Shown piece after piece: positions 18,122-27,261 of a DNA stretch of 64,000 bases. The notes under the pieces are model-generated. The model saw nothing but the letters and a program-made list of their open reading frames with translations, was not told the DNA's origin and ran no database searches. The stretch covers positions 4,216,001 through 4,280,000 of the forward strand of contig OZ246008.1 in assembly GCA_965230525.1 (NCBI GenBank), given 5' to 3'. Every line of letters begins with the position of its first letter. The stretch's first letter is position 1. The stretch comes from GCA-002733465 sp965230525 (lineage in GTDB: Bacteria > Pseudomonadota > Gammaproteobacteria > Enterobacterales > Kangiellaceae). The position numbers and the translations under genes were made by a program.

Positions 18122-18540
18122 TTCAGAAATTTTTCCAGCAGCCTTTCCACCACGGGTTGATTGGCCGCTGGAAACGGATACTGCTGAAGCGCCTCGAGCG
18201 CCACCCATTTTAGCGGTTGGCCTTCCATACTTTTTTCATTGCCTGAAAATCGTGTTATCCAATAGAAATTAAGTTCAACATTTTTATCAGGATAATCAAA
18301 GCAAATCTGTTCGAACAAACGACAACTTTCCACCTGAATATCGAGTTCTTCCTTCAGCTCTCGAGCAAGTGCCGTTTGATGGTCTTCATGCTCGGCAACC
18401 TTACCACCAGGAAATTCCCACAGGCCACCTTGGTGCTGTGAGTGATGACGTTTGGCAATAAGAATTTGATAAGAGTGGTCGGACAGTTGGCGTTGAATAA
18501 TGCCAGCCACGACCACGACTCGAGTCACTTTATTTTCCAA
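18118..18540 (-). CDS. mutT: MutT-type 8-oxo-dGTP diphosphatase (Nudix)
   Basis: 140-aa Nudix hydrolase that removes oxidised guanine nucleotides from the pool. The Nudix box is visible as GGKVAEHEDHQTALARELKEEL followed by DI, where the usual Gly after EE-x is Asp. The rest matches MutT (QILIAKRHHSQHQGGLWEFPGG, PLKWVALEAL). It starts 17 bp after secA ends, on the same strand. secA-mutT adjacency is common in gammaproteobacteria, so co-transcription is likely. The stop codon overlaps that of the convergent chalcone-isomerase-like gene, leaving no room for a terminator between them. Confidence 0.93.
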   Translation of the reverse strand: MENKVTRVVVVAGIIQRQLSDHSYQILIAKRHHSQHQGGLWEFPGGKVAEHEDHQTALARELKEELDIQVESCRLFEQICFDYPDKNVELNFYWITRFSGNEKSMEGQPLKWVALEALQQYPFPAANQPVVERLLEKFLN

Positions 18541-18557
18541 AGTAAACGGTAAACTAA

Positions 18558-21263
18558 CTAGGCTAATTTACCGTGACATTGCTTGTATTTTTTACCAGAA
18601 CCACAAGGGCATGGTTCATTGCGGCCGATTTTTTGCCCTTCTCTTGTGTAAGGAGTATTTGCTTCTGCCTGCTGTTCCTGTGGCATTGCTGAACCTTGTT
18701 CGTGTTGATAATTAACTTGGCTAGCTTGCGCTTCCTTACGTCTTTTTTCCTCAGCGGCCTCAACATCGTCGGAGTCTTTCACCTGTACTTTCGACAAAAT
18801 AGAAATGACTTCAAATTTAATATTCTCAAGCATTTCTGAGAATAATTCGAAAGCTTCGCGTTTGTACTCTTGCTTAGGATTTTTTTGCGCATAACTGCGT
18901 AGACCAATGCCTTGACGTAAGTGATCCATTGACGCCAAATGCTCTTTCCAATGGCTATCAAGGTTTTGCAGCATGACTGATTTTTCAAAGTGGCGAATAA
19001 CTATTTCACCGACTTGTTGTTCTTTCTTTTCGTATTCGTCAACCAGCGCCTGCAGAATTTTTTCGCGCAAAGGTTCTTCATGTAAATTATCATCTTCATC
19101 CAACCATTGCTGAATAGGCAATTCGATTAAAAAGTCAGCCTTCAAGCGATCTTGTAGCCCAGAAACATCCCACATATCTTCAATGCTTTGTGGCGGAATA
19201 TATTGACTAATAACGGTATTGATCACATCAGCGCGCAGCGATTTGATAGTATCTGAAACATCTTCAGTCGACATCAGCTCAGCACGTTGCTCGTAGATAA
19301 CTTTACGTTGGTCATTGGCAACGTCATCATACTCAAGCAAGTTTTTACGGATATCAAAGTTTCTTGTTTCCACTTTTTTCTGAGCATTTTCTATCGCCCG
19401 TGAAACCCACTTATGCTCAATCGCTTCACCTTCTTCCCAACCCATTTTTTGCATCATACTGGCCATTCTATCGGATGCAAAAATTCTCATGAGGTCGTCT
19501 TCAAGCGAAAGGTAGAATCGACTGTGGCCTGGATCACCTTGACGGCCTGCTCGTCCACGCAGTTGGTTATCGATACGACGTGATTCATGACGCTCAGTAC
19601 CAATAATGGCAAGCCCACCGGCATCAAGAACTTGTTGATGTCTTTTTTGCCAGTCTTCAGTGACTTTGGCAATTTGTTCATCCGTTGGGTTATTCAACGA
19701 ATCTATTTCTGCCTGCAAACTACCACCTAGCTGAATATCGGTACCACGACCGGCCATATTGGTAGCAATTGTGACATTACCAGGGCGACCCGCTTCTGCA
19801 ATTATTTCCGCTTCTTTCGAGTGGAATTTAGCATTAAGAACTTGATGCTTTATTTTCTTTTCTTTTAGTACTCGAGAAAGTATTTCAGATGACTCCACCG
19901 ATGCAGTACCGACGAGAATCGGTTGTCCTGCTTCTCTTCGCTCTAAAATATCTTCAATAATCGCCATATATTTTTCTTGCTTGGTCAAGAAAATGAGATC
20001 GCCTAAATCTTGTCGTAACATTGGCTTATTGGTTGGCATCACAACCACTTCAAGCCCATAGATTTGATTTAATTCAAACGCTTCGGTATCGGCGGTACCG
20101 GTCATACCGGATAATTTTTCATATAAACGGAATAAGTTTTGGAAAGTAATCGACGCGAGTGTTTGACTTTCATTTTGAATATTACAGCCTTCTTTGGCCT
20201 CAACGGCTTGATGCAAGCCATCCGACCAACGTCGCCCGGGCATCGTTCGCCCTGTGTGCTCATCAACAATAATGACCTCATTATCTTTGACGATGTAGTC
20301 GACATCTTTCTTAAACAGCGCATGTGCTCTTAACGCTGCATTGACGTGATGAAGCAGCGAAATCGAAGCCGCACTATAAAGGTTTTGACCTTCTTCAATC
20401 AGTTTGTTCTCGATCAGAAGTTGCTCAACTCTTTCTTGGCCCCTTTCGCTTAAGTGGACTTGCTTGGACTTTTCGTCGACCGAAAAATCCCCACTTTGCT
20501 GATCTTCTTCATCGGTTTGCTGTTCAAGTTGCGGAATTAGTTTATCAACCGCCCGATAAAGCTCAGAGCTATCATCCACTGCACCAGAAATGATTAAGGG
20601 AGTTCTTGCTTCATCAATTAAAATTGAGTCAACTTCATCGATAATGGCATAGTGCAATTCGCGTTGGACTTTCTCTTCAATCGAAAAAGCCATGTTGTCG
20701 CGCAAATAATCAAAGCCGTATTCATTGTTTGTTCCAAATGTGATGTCACAGGCGTAAGCTGCGCGCTTAGTTTCGGTATCTTGCCCCGAGAGAATAACGC
20801 CAACAGACAATCCTAAGAATTTGTAAAGCGGCCCCATCCAGTCGGAGTCACGCTGTGCGAGATAGTCATTAACCGTAATAATATGAACGCCTTTGCCGGT
20901 TAGCGCATTCAAGTAAGCGGCAAGTGTAGCCACCAGGGTTTTACCTTCCCCGGTTTTCATTTCAGCAATTTTGCCTTGGTGAAGCACCATCCCACCGATT
21001 AACTGCACATCAAAATGACGCATGTTCAGCACTCGCTCACCGGCTTCACGGACCACCGCAAACGCATCTTCTAATAGGTCATCAAGCGTCTCACCCTGCT
21101 CCAGCCGCTGCTTAAACTTTACTGTGCACTCTTTAAGTTCTTCATCAGATAAGGCTTTCACAGCATCTGCTTGCGCATTGATGTTGTTAACTCGTTTGTT
21201 CATTTGCTTTAACAAACGTTGATTACGGCTGCCGAATATTTTGGTTAATACATTTCCAAACAT
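18558..21263 (-). CDS. secA: SecA, preprotein translocase ATPase
   Basis: 901-aa motor that drives secretory proteins through SecYEG. Present in order: N-terminal nucleotide-binding domain with Walker A GEGKTLVATL, Walker B region DEVDSILIDEART, the preprotein cross-linking domain, second NBD motifs (MAGRGTDIQLGG, ERHESRRIDNQLRGRAGRQGD), the helical scaffold and wing domains, a variable linker, and the C-terminal zinc motif CPCGSGKKYKQCHG that binds SecB and phospholipid. Length is that of E. coli SecA. No secM-like leader gene is visible upstream. The gene faces a 256-bp intergenic region shared with the divergent cysteine desulfurase gene. Confidence 0.99.
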   Translation of the reverse strand: MFGNVLTKIFGSRNQRLLKQMNKRVNNINAQADAVKALSDEELKECTVKFKQRLEQGETLDDLLEDAFAVVREAGERVLNMRHFDVQLIGGMVLHQGKIAEMKTGEGKTLVATLAAYLNALTGKGVHIITVNDYLAQRDSDWMGPLYKFLGLSVGVILSGQDTETKRAAYACDITFGTNNEYGFDYLRDNMAFSIEEKVQRELHYAIIDEVDSILIDEARTPLIISGAVDDSSELYRAVDKLIPQLEQQTDEEDQQSGDFSVDEKSKQVHLSERGQERVEQLLIENKLIEEGQNLYSAASISLLHHVNAALRAHALFKKDVDYIVKDNEVIIVDEHTGRTMPGRRWSDGLHQAVEAKEGCNIQNESQTLASITFQNLFRLYEKLSGMTGTADTEAFELNQIYGLEVVVMPTNKPMLRQDLGDLIFLTKQEKYMAIIEDILERREAGQPILVGTASVESSEILSRVLKEKKIKHQVLNAKFHSKEAEIIAEAGRPGNVTIATNMAGRGTDIQLGGSLQAEIDSLNNPTDEQIAKVTEDWQKRHQQVLDAGGLAIIGTERHESRRIDNQLRGRAGRQGDPGHSRFYLSLEDDLMRIFASDRMASMMQKMGWEEGEAIEHKWVSRAIENAQKKVETRNFDIRKNLLEYDDVANDQRKVIYEQRAELMSTEDVSDTIKSLRADVINTVISQYIPPQSIEDMWDVSGLQDRLKADFLIELPIQQWLDEDDNLHEEPLREKILQALVDEYEKKEQQVGEIVIRHFEKSVMLQNLDSHWKEHLASMDHLRQGIGLRSYAQKNPKQEYKREAFELFSEMLENIKFEVISILSKVQVKDSDDVEAAEEKRRKEAQASQVNYQHEQGSAMPQEQQAEANTPYTREGQKIGRNEPCPCGSGKKYKQCHGKLA

Positions 21264-21519
21264 GGATAAACACTACCTAGTCAGTTCTATTATTTTAGTG
21301 ACTCAAATGGCCCAATACTTTATGGCCTGAACAAAAATTGTTCGAGGTTCTAAGTCGACTCGAGAATTAATCGCGGAATTGTACCTTGTTCATGGCTTCT
21401 TCTCTAGTGAAACATCACGATTCTGGGGGTGCTGAAGTAGATCGAATAGCCAAACTCGACTAATTTCGATTATCATGGGGACAAATTAGCCCATTCTCAA
21501 CTTTGCGTTACTATTCACT

Positions 21520-22719
21520 ATGCATTCTCCTTGGAAAAATGACTTCCCAGCACTAACCAGCCGCGCCTCAACTCCTCGAATCGCTTACCTCGATTCCGCA
21601 GCAACCTGCCAAGTACCTCAGGTTGTTATTGAACAAATTTCAGCTTATTTATCTAAAGGACAAGGCAACGCAGGGCGCGGTATGCATGGATTGAGTGAAA
21701 ATGCGAGTTCGCGAATTGAACAATGCCGACGCGGCGTTGCTGAGTTTATCGGCTGCCAAGCAGATCAAATCATTTTTACTAAAGGTGCAACCGAGTCCAT
21801 TAATTTAGTCGCCTCGAGTATGCAAGCGAGTCTCAGTGCGCAAGATTCGATTCTTGTGACAGCGCTTGAACACCACTCGAATTTATTGCCGTGGCAACGA
21901 TTAGCTAAACTCAGCGGGGCTCGATTAAACATATTACCGATTGACGCGTCTGGAAACCTTGAGTTGGCAACACTGGAACAAATGCTCCAAGACAACTGCA
22001 AGCTCTTTACAATGACTCATGGCTCCAACGTTTTGGGTCATCACCCCGATGTCCAAACGCTAGTCAAAAAGGCTCAACAGTTTGGGGTTAAGACGCTACT
22101 CGATGGTGCACAGGCGGTTGCTCACCTGCCCTTGGATCTCGAACGGTTAGATTGTGATTATTATGCATTTTCAGGTCACAAACTCTATTCGGTGGGCGGC
22201 AGTGGGGTGCTGTTTTGCAAAGACCACACTACGCTCGAGCCATTACTGCTTGGTGGTGGAATTGTCAGTCGAACAACTTTAGATAGTTATCAATTGATTG
22301 AAACTGCCACTCGTTTAGAAGCTGGTAGTGCCAATCTTGCGGCATTGGTTGGACTTAAAAGTGCAATTGAGTATCTAAATTCAATTGGTAAATCCGCAAT
22401 TAGAGCTCACGAACAAAAAATTACCGAATATTTACGCTCGCAAATTGAACAGAAAACCCAATTCAAAATCGTTTCCCATGCTACGAGCAATAGTTTAGTC
22501 AGTTTTGTTCATCCCACCATTCATTGTCATGATGTAGCCGCACTACTGGCCTCCAAACATGTCGCCGTTAGAGCTGGACACCACTGTGCACAACCTTGCC
22601 TCAATTCCATTGGTGTTAAACATTGTGTTAGAGCATCGGTTGGCCTCTACAATGATTTTGACGATGTCGATCAGTTGATTGACGGGTTAGCTTTGGTAGA
22701 AAATGTAGGTATCAGCTAG
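21520..22719 (+). CDS. Cysteine desulfurase, CsdA/SufS type
   Basis: 399-aa PLP enzyme of class V aminotransferase fold that takes sulfur from cysteine as a protein persulfide. The PLP lysine lies in FSGHKLYSVGG (about residue 222). The catalytic cysteine is in RAGHHCAQPC (about residue 357), the group II loop arrangement of SufS/CsdA. GNAGRGMHGLSE and TKGATESINLV match the family near the N-terminus. A SufE/CsdE partner is not adjacent. A SufU-like protein is encoded 10 kb away, but a link is only speculative. The gene is monocistronic, ending in a clear terminator. Confidence 0.93.
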   Translation: MHSPWKNDFPALTSRASTPRIAYLDSAATCQVPQVVIEQISAYLSKGQGNAGRGMHGLSENASSRIEQCRRGVAEFIGCQADQIIFTKGATESINLVASSMQASLSAQDSILVTALEHHSNLLPWQRLAKLSGARLNILPIDASGNLELATLEQMLQDNCKLFTMTHGSNVLGHHPDVQTLVKKAQQFGVKTLLDGAQAVAHLPLDLERLDCDYYAFSGHKLYSVGGSGVLFCKDHTTLEPLLLGGGIVSRTTLDSYQLIETATRLEAGSANLAALVGLKSAIEYLNSIGKSAIRAHEQKITEYLRSQIEQKTQFKIVSHATSNSLVSFVHPTIHCHDVAALLASKHVAVRAGHHCAQPCLNSIGVKHCVRASVGLYNDFDDVDQLIDGLALVENVGIS

Positions 22720-22742
22720 GTGTTGCACCGAGTGAGTGCAAG

Positions 22743-22772
22743 ATAGCGCCTCAAACTGAGGCTGCTATTTTT
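22743..22772 (+). terminator. Terminator after cysteine desulfurase gene
   Basis: ATAGC-GCCTCA-AAC-TGAGGC-T-GCTAT forms an 11-bp stem with a one-base bulge and 3-nt loop, followed by TTTTT. It starts 24 bp after the stop of the desulfurase gene. Confidence 0.88.
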
Positions 22773-22895
22773 AATGTACTACTTTCTTTAAAGTACCACT
22801 CTGTTTAATTATTCTCTCTTTAAATACTTATCTCTTTAGAGTCTTGCTTGTCTTTAAAGTACTACTTGCCTTTAAGCGCTACTTTTCCTTTGACA
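22773..22895. repeat. Degenerate tandem repeat of a CTTTAAAG-type unit
   Basis: About seven diverged units of 15-18 bp, each beginning near CTTTAAAG or CTTTAA(A/G) and often carrying TACTACTT, run from the intergenic space into the last codons of the minus-strand HExxH gene. The clearest units start near 22793, 22854 and 22871. The unit count is approximate. Confidence 0.6.
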
Positions 22896-23509
22896 CATTC
22901 AACCGCTCTGCTTTTTCCACGGTTTTCAATGACTGCACTTTTCGGAAATTTGACTGAATCACATTTCGCCCCAAGTCTCACTCTGATTTTAACAGGTTTG
23001 ATCGTTCGATGTTCTCTGTTCTGTTGAGTCGCCCGGATGTTCGAGGTGGTTGCATTTTGAAGTGGTATCGTTTGGGCTTGATGACTCGTTTCCATATTGG
23101 AAAACCGATCGTGAGAGTCTTTAACTCCTTTTTTGACATTAGCTTTTTTAGGGGTAACAGCAGAATTAGGAGATAACTTAGGCTTTGGCGAACCAGCCGT
23201 TTGTGCGCTATCAGGTGAAGCCCCCGCGGCATTAAAATCACTTGAGGTGAAGAGCCTTCCTTGCTGTTGCATCGTATGCGTGAGTTCATGTCCGATTAGC
23301 TTTTTGGGCTTTTTGGGCTTTTTGGCTTGTACCAACTCCCCGTCTGACTTTAGACCCGCAGCTTTGGGTTGGTTTTCTTTGGCCGCCATTTTAAGTTCGA
23401 CTTTGTCACTAAAATCAACTGGCTTAAGCATCGATGTGTGCGCATGCGCACCGAAAGCCAACATCAGTAAAACTAAACTGGTCTTTATAAAATAAATAAT
23501 TTTTATCAT
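22862..23509 (-). CDS. Small secreted protein with HExxH motif (eCIS-core/DUF4157-like)
   Basis: 215-aa exported protein with a signal peptide at residues 1-23 (ending AFGAHAH). The start at 23509 is preferred over 23551, which would add 14 residues before the signal peptide. The one recognisable motif is KLIGHELTHTMQQQGR near residue 75, the zinc-metalloprotease-like HExxH signature and flanks of DUF4157/eCIS-core proteins. The usual upstream part of that domain is replaced by a short low-complexity stretch with KPKKPKK, so the domain looks incomplete. The rest is Lys/Ser/Thr/Pro-rich and probably disordered, ending in a basic segment with two Cys. It may be a degenerate or unusual member. 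Function unknown. Confidence 0.65.
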   Translation of the reverse strand: MIKIIYFIKTSLVLLMLAFGAHAHTSMLKPVDFSDKVELKMAAKENQPKAAGLKSDGELVQAKKPKKPKKLIGHELTHTMQQQGRLFTSSDFNAAGASPDSAQTAGSPKPKLSPNSAVTPKKANVKKGVKDSHDRFSNMETSHQAQTIPLQNATTSNIRATQQNREHRTIKPVKIRVRLGAKCDSVKFPKSAVIENRGKSRAVECVKGKVALKGK

Positions 23510-23758
23510 TGCTCGCCTCTTACCGTGAACCGTGAAACAGAAGTGAAGCATTTGCGAAATGCCTACTAATTTTGCAGTGTTAGGTTTTAAGCCGCTAAAG
23601 ACAATACACTCACTATAAACACCTAGCTAACAACCTGTAACGCACTCGAATGATATTAACCTTCAGACCACAAATGAATCGTGATGAAAGCGTGATAGAT
23701 TTTGACGATGACTTAATAAAAACGAATTTTCGACTTAAATTAGCTTAGAAACGCTCTG

Positions 23759-24397
23759 TCAGGCTTTTGCAAGTTTGTATTGTCGGCGAATCTCATCAAC
23801 GAGTCTAAAGCGTGAGCTCTTAAGTCTTTCGTGCGGTGCAAACATCGAACTAGCAGCATCCAAGAGATCAACTGCACTCTCAAGCTTCGCCAACGAACTA
23901 GCGTCTAAGTTATCCGTTTCGATGAGCTGATTGATTTCCAGTATCGCAAGTTCTTTCGCGGCGATATCTTCTGGTAAGCCCGACTTAGTACACAGCCCAT
24001 AAATCCCATCCAGAAAATGTTGCCATTCTTCCTTTATATGTGAGTCAATCTCTTCATTGATTTTTGGATGCTCGCAGGCAAAACCTTGTGCTTTAAGCTC
24101 TTTAATCTTGCGTTTATAGCGCATTGAAAAAATATTGAAGAGGTCATTTTGGTTCTTAACTAATTCGACAACTCCCAACCAAGCGGTATACCCCTTGGCA
24201 TAATATTCAATAGTTTGTTGTTCCTGAAATTCTCCGAAAAAAGAGTCACAGGTTAAATTGAGGTTTAATTTATAAGCGCATTTTGGCATCAAGTCTTGAT
24301 CTTGGAAACTCAATAGTTGTTGCTCTGAAATCTTGCTGAGGGCAAGCAGTTGCTGTTGGGTAAAAAAGTTTTCGTTTAGGTAGTTAACTAATTCCAT
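23759..24397 (-). CDS. Uncharacterised protein, DUF6058-like
   Basis: 212-aa soluble, mostly helical protein with no signal peptide or membrane segment. The N-terminal MELVNYLNENFFTQQQLLALSKIS, followed by LLSFQDQDLMPKCAYKL, resembles the start of DUF6058 family proteins of marine gammaproteobacteria. Assignment is from memory of that pattern and is tentative. No catalytic motif can be seen. It stands alone, divergent from the carboxypeptidase gene across a 409-bp gap. Confidence 0.7.
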   Translation of the reverse strand: MELVNYLNENFFTQQQLLALSKISEQQLLSFQDQDLMPKCAYKLNLNLTCDSFFGEFQEQQTIEYYAKGYTAWLGVVELVKNQNDLFNIFSMRYKRKIKELKAQGFACEHPKINEEIDSHIKEEWQHFLDGIYGLCTKSGLPEDIAAKELAILEINQLIETDNLDASSLAKLESAVDLLDAASSMFAPHERLKSSRFRLVDEIRRQYKLAKA

Positions 24398-24806
24398 TAG
24401 ATTGACTCTCGTATTTTCAACAATAATTAAATATTAATGGGAGACTAGTTGAAGTGTTTAATCACCACGAATGTCCTATCAACAAATCGTATAAAAATTA
24501 GGACTTGACTGCTACAGTTAGGTTTTAATTTGAGATTAAACGCTATTCCAAAATTGAGTAAAGCTGTTCAATGATGGCGCTCACTTAGCATAATAAATTG
24601 ACTTCAAACAAAAGGCTACACTTTGCTATTTGAGATTTTTATTAAACTTAACTTGTTTTTATATCTCGCGCCGAGAAAGTTTGCAAAATTTTTTCCTGCG
24701 ATCCCTTGCTAAAGGATTATGCTGGGCTGGCCGTACATTTTTTGTACAGCCTTTAGATTGCGACATGCAAGCGCTTTGCATGTTGGATTGCACAGGAGAA
24801 AACTGA
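24398..24806. other. 409-bp divergent intergenic region upstream of carboxypeptidase
   Basis: No coding frame is supported here. It must hold promoters for the DUF6058-like gene (minus) and the carboxypeptidase (plus). TTGACT hexamers occur near 24505 and 24598 but without a convincing -10 at proper spacing. The last 85 bp contain two adjacent hairpins, listed separately, and a strong AGGAG ribosome site at 24794-24798, 8 nt before the ATG. Confidence 0.5.
24725..24783 (+). promoter_or_regulatory. Paired hairpins in the carboxypeptidase 5' leader
   Basis: First hairpin 24725-24751: GGCTG..GTACA pairs with TGTACAGCC across a T-rich loop. Second hairpin 24763-24783: ACATGCAA pairs perfectly with TTGCATGT across GCGCT. 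The second ends 10 bp before the ribosome site. They could affect leader stability or translation. No known riboswitch class was recognised. Confidence 0.5.
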
Positions 24807-27197
24807 ATGAAAAAATATCTAAAAATAAAAAGCATCGTTTCATTATCATTAGCTGGTTTTATCTTTGCGTCCCAGGCAGCACCGCACAATGTATCAATTG
24901 CGATGGACGAAATAGAACAAGAAAAAATGATAACCAATATTTATCGTGCTTATTTTCCAAATCACGACATTGCTCGTAAAGCATCGATCACTTTTCATAG
25001 CCAATTGCTTGAATCCGCCATGGATGATGGTTATTTGATTATGGAATTATCAGAGCAAGACAAACATAACTTAAAACAATTTGGGTTCCGCTTTAAAACA
25101 GCTGACTCTTATATAGAAAACAGAAATCAACGATTGGCAATGATTCAGCAATCCTTGTCAACACAAAGCATTCTTTCTGATGACTTTAGTATTCAGTCAA
25201 TTCCGGGTTACGAATGTTATGAAACAGTCGAAGAAACGTTTAACGTGGCCGATGACATGGTTTCCAATCATCCTAACTTGGCTCAGTTTGTAGATGTCGG
25301 CGACTCTTGGGAAAAATCTCAAAGTTTAGGTGGCTACGATATTAAGGTATTAAAGCTAACTAATAGCAATGTATCCGGCAGTAAGCCTATTTTGTTTATT
25401 AATAGTGCAATCCATGCCAGAGAATACACCACAGCACCACTCAATCTAGAGTTTGCTCGGTGGTTGGTCAATGGACACGGCTCCGACGCAGACGCAACTT
25501 GGATTCTAGATCATCACGAAGTTCATTTAATGCTACAAACCAATCCAGATGGCAGGAAAAAAGCAGAAACAGGATTGTCATGGCGAAAAAATACAAACCA
25601 AAACTACTGTGGCGCAACTTCAAATAGCCGCGGCGCCGATCTCAATAGAAATTTTAGCTTTAAATGGAACAGTACTAACGGACAAGGCTCCAGTGGCTCG
25701 CAATGTAGCAACACCTACCGAGGACCATCGCCTGGTTCAGAACCTGAAATACAGGCATTAGAAAGCTACCTTCGTTCTATTTTTCCAGATAACCGCGGTC
25801 CGAATAACTCCGATGCCGCGCCTGCGGACACCAGTGGAATTCACATCGATATCCATAGCTACAGTGAGTTAGTTTTATGGCCTTGGGGTGATAGCAGTCA
25901 AGTAGCACCCAACGGGATTGCAATGCAAACCCTGGGACGAAAATTTGCCTTCTTTAACGGCTACACACCGCAACAATCGATTGGGCTATATCCTACAGAT
26001 GGTACTAGCGATAACATCAGTTACGGTGAGCTTGGCGTTGCAGCCTTTACATTTGAGCTGGGTACGAGTTTTTTCCAAGGGTGCTCGACTTATGAAAACA
26101 CCATTGTCACTGATAACTTACCCGCGCTAATCTATGCTGCAAAAGTGGTGAGACAACCCTACATTACGCCAAGTGGTCCTGACATCACCAATCTCACTTT
26201 AAATGGAAATTCCGGTTCAAGTACTATTGCTCCGGGCGAGACAGGCACGATAGCGGCAACCGCCACCGATACTCGATTTAGCAACTCGAATGGCTCTGAG
26301 TCGACTCAAAATATCACCGCTAGCGAATATTACATTGATACGCCGCCATGGGCTGCAGGTGCAGTTGCGATTCCGTTAACAGCCACTGATGGTAATTTTA
26401 ATAGTAAGTCAGAAGCGATCACGGGCAGTATTGACACCACCGGACTCAGTAACGGTCAGCATATTATTTATGTTCGCTCAAGGGACGCAAGCAACACCTG
26501 GGGAGCTGTCTCTGCAATATTTTTACAGGTATCCGATGATGTCCCTCCTCCACCAGACAATGAGTTAGAAAATGGTGTGGCAAAAACTGGGTTAGCCGCT
26601 GGTCAAGGCGAGGAATTACTGTTTACGATGCAAGTTCCAGCAGGTGCGACCAACATTAACTTTGCAATCTCTGGTGGGACTGGCGACGCAGATTTATATG
26701 TTAAATTTGGTTCCATTCCAACCGACAGCAGCTACGATTGTCGTCCCTATCGTAATGGTAATGTAGAGTCCTGTTCAGCCACCCAAACCAATGGAACCTA
26801 TCACGTTCGATTAAAAGGCTATAGTAGCTTTGCAGGGGTGAGTTTGACTGGAAGTTATACCGAGCCTGGTACCCCGCCAGATGTTGAACCGATCAATCGG
26901 ACGGAAACCATCAGCTCACTTGGTCGTTCACAATGGGCACGTTACACTCAAGTATTACCAGCGGGTTATGCGAGTTTGAATGTTTCTATTTCAGGTGGTA
27001 GTGGTGATGCAGACTTGTATGTTCGCAAAGGAGCAGAGTCGACAACATCGGCTTACGATTGCCGCCCTTACTTAAATGGAAACACAGAGAGTTGCGATTT
27101 CAACAACCCAGACGCTGATACATGGCATATCGATGTGAGAGGTTATCGTGCATCCTCAAATGTCACATTAACGATTACCGCAACACCCAGTAATTAG
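24807..27197 (+). CDS. Secreted M14 zinc carboxypeptidase with two PPC domains
   Basis: 796-aa exported protease. A signal peptide covers residues 1-25 (ending ASQAAP), followed by a propeptide-like segment to about residue 135. The M14 carboxypeptidase domain covers about 140-450. Zinc ligands are His203 and Glu206 (HARE) and His350 (DIHSYS); catalytic Glu417 lies in FTFELG. The NPDGR and RGADLNRNF motifs that shape the substrate site are present. Two pre-peptidase C-terminal (PPC) domains follow (about 590-690 and 700-796), each with a SGG(T/S)GDADLYV motif; these are commonly removed after secretion. Probable role: extracellular peptide digestion. A terminator follows directly. Confidence 0.93.
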   Translation: MKKYLKIKSIVSLSLAGFIFASQAAPHNVSIAMDEIEQEKMITNIYRAYFPNHDIARKASITFHSQLLESAMDDGYLIMELSEQDKHNLKQFGFRFKTADSYIENRNQRLAMIQQSLSTQSILSDDFSIQSIPGYECYETVEETFNVADDMVSNHPNLAQFVDVGDSWEKSQSLGGYDIKVLKLTNSNVSGSKPILFINSAIHAREYTTAPLNLEFARWLVNGHGSDADATWILDHHEVHLMLQTNPDGRKKAETGLSWRKNTNQNYCGATSNSRGADLNRNFSFKWNSTNGQGSSGSQCSNTYRGPSPGSEPEIQALESYLRSIFPDNRGPNNSDAAPADTSGIHIDIHSYSELVLWPWGDSSQVAPNGIAMQTLGRKFAFFNGYTPQQSIGLYPTDGTSDNISYGELGVAAFTFELGTSFFQGCSTYENTIVTDNLPALIYAAKVVRQPYITPSGPDITNLTLNGNSGSSTIAPGETGTIAATATDTRFSNSNGSESTQNITASEYYIDTPPWAAGAVAIPLTATDGNFNSKSEAITGSIDTTGLSNGQHIIYVRSRDASNTWGAVSAIFLQVSDDVPPPPDNELENGVAKTGLAAGQGEELLFTMQVPAGATNINFAISGGTGDADLYVKFGSIPTDSSYDCRPYRNGNVESCSATQTNGTYHVRLKGYSSFAGVSLTGSYTEPGTPPDVEPINRTETISSLGRSQWARYTQVLPAGYASLNVSISGGSGDADLYVRKGAESTTSAYDCRPYLNGNTESCDFNNPDADTWHIDVRGYRASSNVTLTITATPSN

Positions 27198-27223
27198 GTT
27201 TAACCGTTGCAAATAATGTGAAC

Positions 27224-27254
27224 TAAAAAGGGGTCTTCACGACCCTTTTTTTTT
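27224..27254. terminator. Bidirectional terminator between carboxypeptidase and DUF1569 genes
   Basis: AAAAAGGGGTC-TTCAC-GACCCTTTTTTTTT: GGGTC pairs with GACCC, extended by A/T pairs, with T runs in both directions. It lies between convergent genes. Confidence 0.9.
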
Positions 27255-27261
27255 ACAAATA

